Below are positions 52,063 through 53,926 of a stretch of 53,926 bases of DNA, piece by piece. The notes beneath the pieces are model-generated. The model searched no databases. It was not told the origin of the DNA and saw only the letters and a list, made by a program, of their open reading frames with translations. The DNA comes from Myxococcales bacterium (GTDB lineage Bacteria > Myxococcota_A > Polyangia > Palsa-1104 > JAEUJZ01): positions 1-53,926 of the forward strand of contig JAEUJZ010000055.1 in NCBI GenBank assembly GCA_016794505.1, in the 5' to 3' direction. Positions within the stretch are counted from its first letter, which is position 1, and each line of letters begins with the position of its first letter. A program made the position numbers and the translations under genes.

Positions 52063-52155
52063 CTAGTCCCAATCACGCACATTGAGGACGCTGGCCAGCC
52101 GATTGTATCCGTGAAAGAACCGCTCCTCTTTATTCGAGATAGGCGGTGCGGACAT
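52063..52155 (-). CDS. 30-residue peptide gene with strong ribosome binding site
   Basis: ATG at 52155 reads 30 codons to a TAG at 52063-52065. AAGGAGG (52161-52167 on the plus strand, read in reverse) stands 5 bases before the ATG, as good as any in the window. The peptide starts MSAPPISNKEERFF and ends NVRDWD; it has no signal peptide or membrane segment. It is below usual annotation length. It could be a small regulatory or antitoxin-like protein, or the preserved start of a truncated gene. It lies between the toxin/immunity pair and the repeat array. Nothing recognisable occupies 51979-52062. Confidence 0.5.
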   Translation of the reverse strand: MSAPPISNKEERFFHGYNRLASVLNVRDWD

Positions 52156-52237
52156 AGAAGCCTCCTTGCAAGTCTCGCTCTAGAACCACCTTCGCCACAG
52201 TGTGCGGCGTTGCCCGCAGCGACCCGTTGCCGAGCCA

Positions 52238-52867
52238 TCAAAACCAGTGCGCCGCTTCCTCCGCCGGCACGAGCGGGCAGTTCAACAGCCCATGCGCCTC
52301 GATAAACCGCTTGAAGTGCTCGTCGACCAGCACCCAAGCGCCCAAGCCCCGCACCGTGAAGATGTTCTCCTTCGGCTCTTCCTCCAGCACGATCCGCTCC
52401 CAGCCTTTGGCGTTTCCGCCCACACGGCAGACGTCACAGCGCGGCGACGGCGGCTCCAGCCATTGCACCCCCGAAGAGACGTCATCGAAGGCCGCCTGCG
52501 AGCGCTGCGCCGCGACCCGAACATACGCGGGCGGCGGATCCTTAAAGCGCTTGCCACGCCGCACCACCTTCACGATCTCCACCGGCTCAAATCCTTCCAG
52601 CCCCACCAATCCCGACTTCAGCCATAAGTCTTTGAAGCGCTCGCTGACCAAGATGTCATCGCCGGACCCAAACGCCATGTCACCGAAGCGCTTGCCCCAG
52701 GTTTCTAGCTCGGCACGAAACGGCGGTGCCCACGGGAGCATGCTCACTGGACGACCACAGGCTGGGCAGCGTCGCGCTGGCAAGATGTTATGGGGGTCAC
52801 CTTTGATGAAATCCGTCGTCGCCTCATAGCTGGGGTCGGTGTGCTTCAGTAGATAGATCTTCTTCAT
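52238..52867 (-). CDS. Double-CXXC (CXXCG) protein, putative immunity protein
   Basis: 209 residues; its ATG overlaps the toxin stop by 4 bases. It contains two Cys pairs: CPACGRP near residue 34 and CDVCRVGG near 143, separated by about 105 residues. This matches the myxobacterial double-CXXCG family, in which the pairs probably bind one zinc. It opens with MKKIYLLKHTD and ends in LVPAEEAAHWF. Such genes often sit beside polymorphic toxin genes, and coupling to the nuclease-like gene here supports an immunity role. That role is inference. The second pair lacks the immediate Gly (CDVCR), a slight departure from the family name. Confidence 0.85.
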   Translation of the reverse strand: MKKIYLLKHTDPSYEATTDFIKGDPHNILPARRCPACGRPVSMLPWAPPFRAELETWGKRFGDMAFGSGDDILVSERFKDLWLKSGLVGLEGFEPVEIVKVVRRGKRFKDPPPAYVRVAAQRSQAAFDDVSSGVQWLEPPSPRCDVCRVGGNAKGWERIVLEEEPKENIFTVRGLGAWVLVDEHFKRFIEAHGLLNCPLVPAEEAAHWF

Positions 52868-53925
52868 TTCGACCGCTCGGTCTGGATAGGTTCAAACCCG
52901 TTAGGGAAGCGCTGTCTTAGCTCGGGCCGCTCATACAGCGAGCGCAGATGCGCCTCAAATTTCTCGGGTGTCGCATCCGGTCTTTGCTTGAGCCAGTCGA
53001 CGATCTCTTTGTCGAGCGTTCGGTGCCAGTTCTGGTACCCGCGGTGGGCATCTCCGTCCCGTGCCCGCAGCACCCAGCGCGGATCCCGCGGCTGGTAGCG
53101 ACCCCGCAGAACTGGGTGATCCTGCAGCTCGCGGTATACCTGCCGCGAGATCGCATGATGCATCTGCCCTGGCTTAAGCGGCGGATCGATGTGTTCTGCG
53201 AGGCTCGGCTTGGTGCGCAGCGGTCCTTTTCCGCCCACTTTTCCGATCAGCGACAAGATCTGCATCGACGACTGCGCTTCCGGGTTGCACGTGATCTCGC
53301 GATAGATCTGCATCCCGAGCACGGCGGCACGACCGCCGAAGTCGTCATTCGCAACGACCGACGCCCAGCCTGCATCAATGCCCTGCGGAATCGGATCGAG
53401 CTTCCCTTCACAGAGCTTCGGATCCGGCTCATGTCGCATCAAGCCGTCGACGTAGTCGAGGACGGCTTTGTGCAATCGCGCAGTCAGCGGAATCTCCGCG
53501 ACTTTCGTTCCGTCGTTGATGCGCAGCGATGTGCCGTGTTCCCACAGGTGCGTGCCGACGGGAAGACGGCCGCCGCTATCGAGAAGGATCATGTTTGGGT
53601 TCTGCGGGTCCGGCTTTCCGATGCAGAACCATTTGTATGAAGCTTGGCGCGGTGTCGGATCGGTCCAGACGCAGCCGTCCTCGCGCAGGATGGGATCGAT
53701 GGCGCCGAGGAGGGTCCAGATCCAGGCGGGGGTTTCTTTTGGCTCGGCGGCTTTTTTTTCGGCCCATGGGTTGCGGACGTGTGGACCCCACGAGAATGGG
53801 AGGTTGCTCAGCTTGGGGGGGTCGATGTATGGGGCGAGGGGAGAAGGATGTCTTGCGCTGTGGAGGAGGGCGCGGCCTCGCGCGGAGGGGCGCTTGACAG
53901 CGCCGGGGGATGCGAGAGGAAAACC
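52864..53925 (-). CDS. Polymorphic toxin C-terminal part, HH-type nuclease (partial)
   Basis: The open frame enters through the right edge, giving at least 353 codons; an ATG at 53592 exists, but upstream codons (for example PYIDPPKLSNLPFSWGPHVR and AWIWTLLGAIDPILREDGC) are clearly protein-coding, so the gene is longer. The last about 100 residues read GQMHHAISRQVYRELQDHP, then RDPRWVLRARDGDAHRGYQN and WHRTLDKEIVDWL. Paired His followed by a distant H-x-G-Y-x-x-W-H is the pattern of AHH/GHH-like HNH-superfamily nuclease toxins. It would cut nucleic acid in a target cell. The N-terminal delivery part is outside the window. The next gene, overlapping by 4 bases, is probably its immunity gene. 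Confidence 0.78.
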   Translation of the reverse strand, partial: GFPLASPGAVKRPSARGRALLHSARHPSPLAPYIDPPKLSNLPFSWGPHVRNPWAEKKAAEPKETPAWIWTLLGAIDPILREDGCVWTDPTPRQASYKWFCIGKPDPQNPNMILLDSGGRLPVGTHLWEHGTSLRINDGTKVAEIPLTARLHKAVLDYVDGLMRHEPDPKLCEGKLDPIPQGIDAGWASVVANDDFGGRAAVLGMQIYREITCNPEAQSSMQILSLIGKVGGKGPLRTKPSLAEHIDPPLKPGQMHHAISRQVYRELQDHPVLRGRYQPRDPRWVLRARDGDAHRGYQNWHRTLDKEIVDWLKQRPDATPEKFEAHLRSLYERPELRQRFPNGFEPIQTERSK

Positions 53926-53926
53926 G

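Overview
The window is about 54 kb of GC-rich bacterial chromosome with dense, mostly short-spaced genes. Several features point to a predatory or fruiting-type Myxococcota (deltaproteobacterial) genome: eukaryote-like Ser/Thr kinases with trailing transmembrane and TPR segments, an FHA-domain sigma-54 activator, large lipoproteins built of WxVG propeller repeats, Cys-rich lipoproteins, and a double-CXXC protein of the kind known from Myxococcus. This is inferred from protein content; no rRNA or tRNA gene was seen. Both ends cut through genes.

Left part (1-8.8 kb). After small mobile-element-like genes and a hairpin comes a Ser/Thr kinase gene that has lost its catalytic N-terminus (383-2773). 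It is followed by an intact FHA/sigma-54 enhancer-binding regulator (2782-4257). Downstream is the most interesting locus: a microviridin-type graspetide (omega-ester peptide) cluster, made of a 65-residue precursor with the PFFA leader helix and a T-K-K-Y-P-S-D core (4537-4734), an MvdC-like lactam ligase, an MvdD-like lactone ligase and a dedicated ABC exporter (to 8731). A textbook-spaced -24/-12 element (4440-4454) and three short upstream repeats (4319-4375) lie between regulator and precursor, so the FHA regulator probably drives the cluster from a sigma-54 promoter.

Housekeeping block (8.8-22 kb): recQ, yajC-secD-secF, a C-terminal-haem cytochrome lipoprotein, mfd (minus strand), a CysO-like sulfur carrier with a degenerate ThiF/MoeB-like partner, an Hsp20 chaperone (minus strand), an RlmK-type 23S rRNA methyltransferase and a small unknown.

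Middle (22-38 kb): a cytochrome P450 diverges from a three-gene CzcCBA-type heavy-metal RND efflux operon, with a perfect 9-bp-arm palindrome in the shared promoter region. Then come a small membrane protein with a GMC oxidoreductase, and a run of Ser/Thr kinase, TPR/TM protein and an 1118-residue WxVG-propeller lipoprotein.

Right part (38-54 kb): on the minus strand a histidine kinase, an NtrC-type response regulator and a UbiB-like kinase form an operon. On the plus strand are an adenosine-deaminase-like lipoprotein, a Cys-rich metzincin-like lipoprotein and a HEAT-repeat protein. On the minus strand follow an aldehyde dehydrogenase, acylphosphatase and a DUF362 protein. The right edge is accessory DNA: a small unknown gene behind a 21-bp tandem repeat array, a 30-codon gene with a perfect ribosome binding site, and a toxin (HH-type nuclease end, running off the window) coupled to a double-CXXC putative immunity protein.
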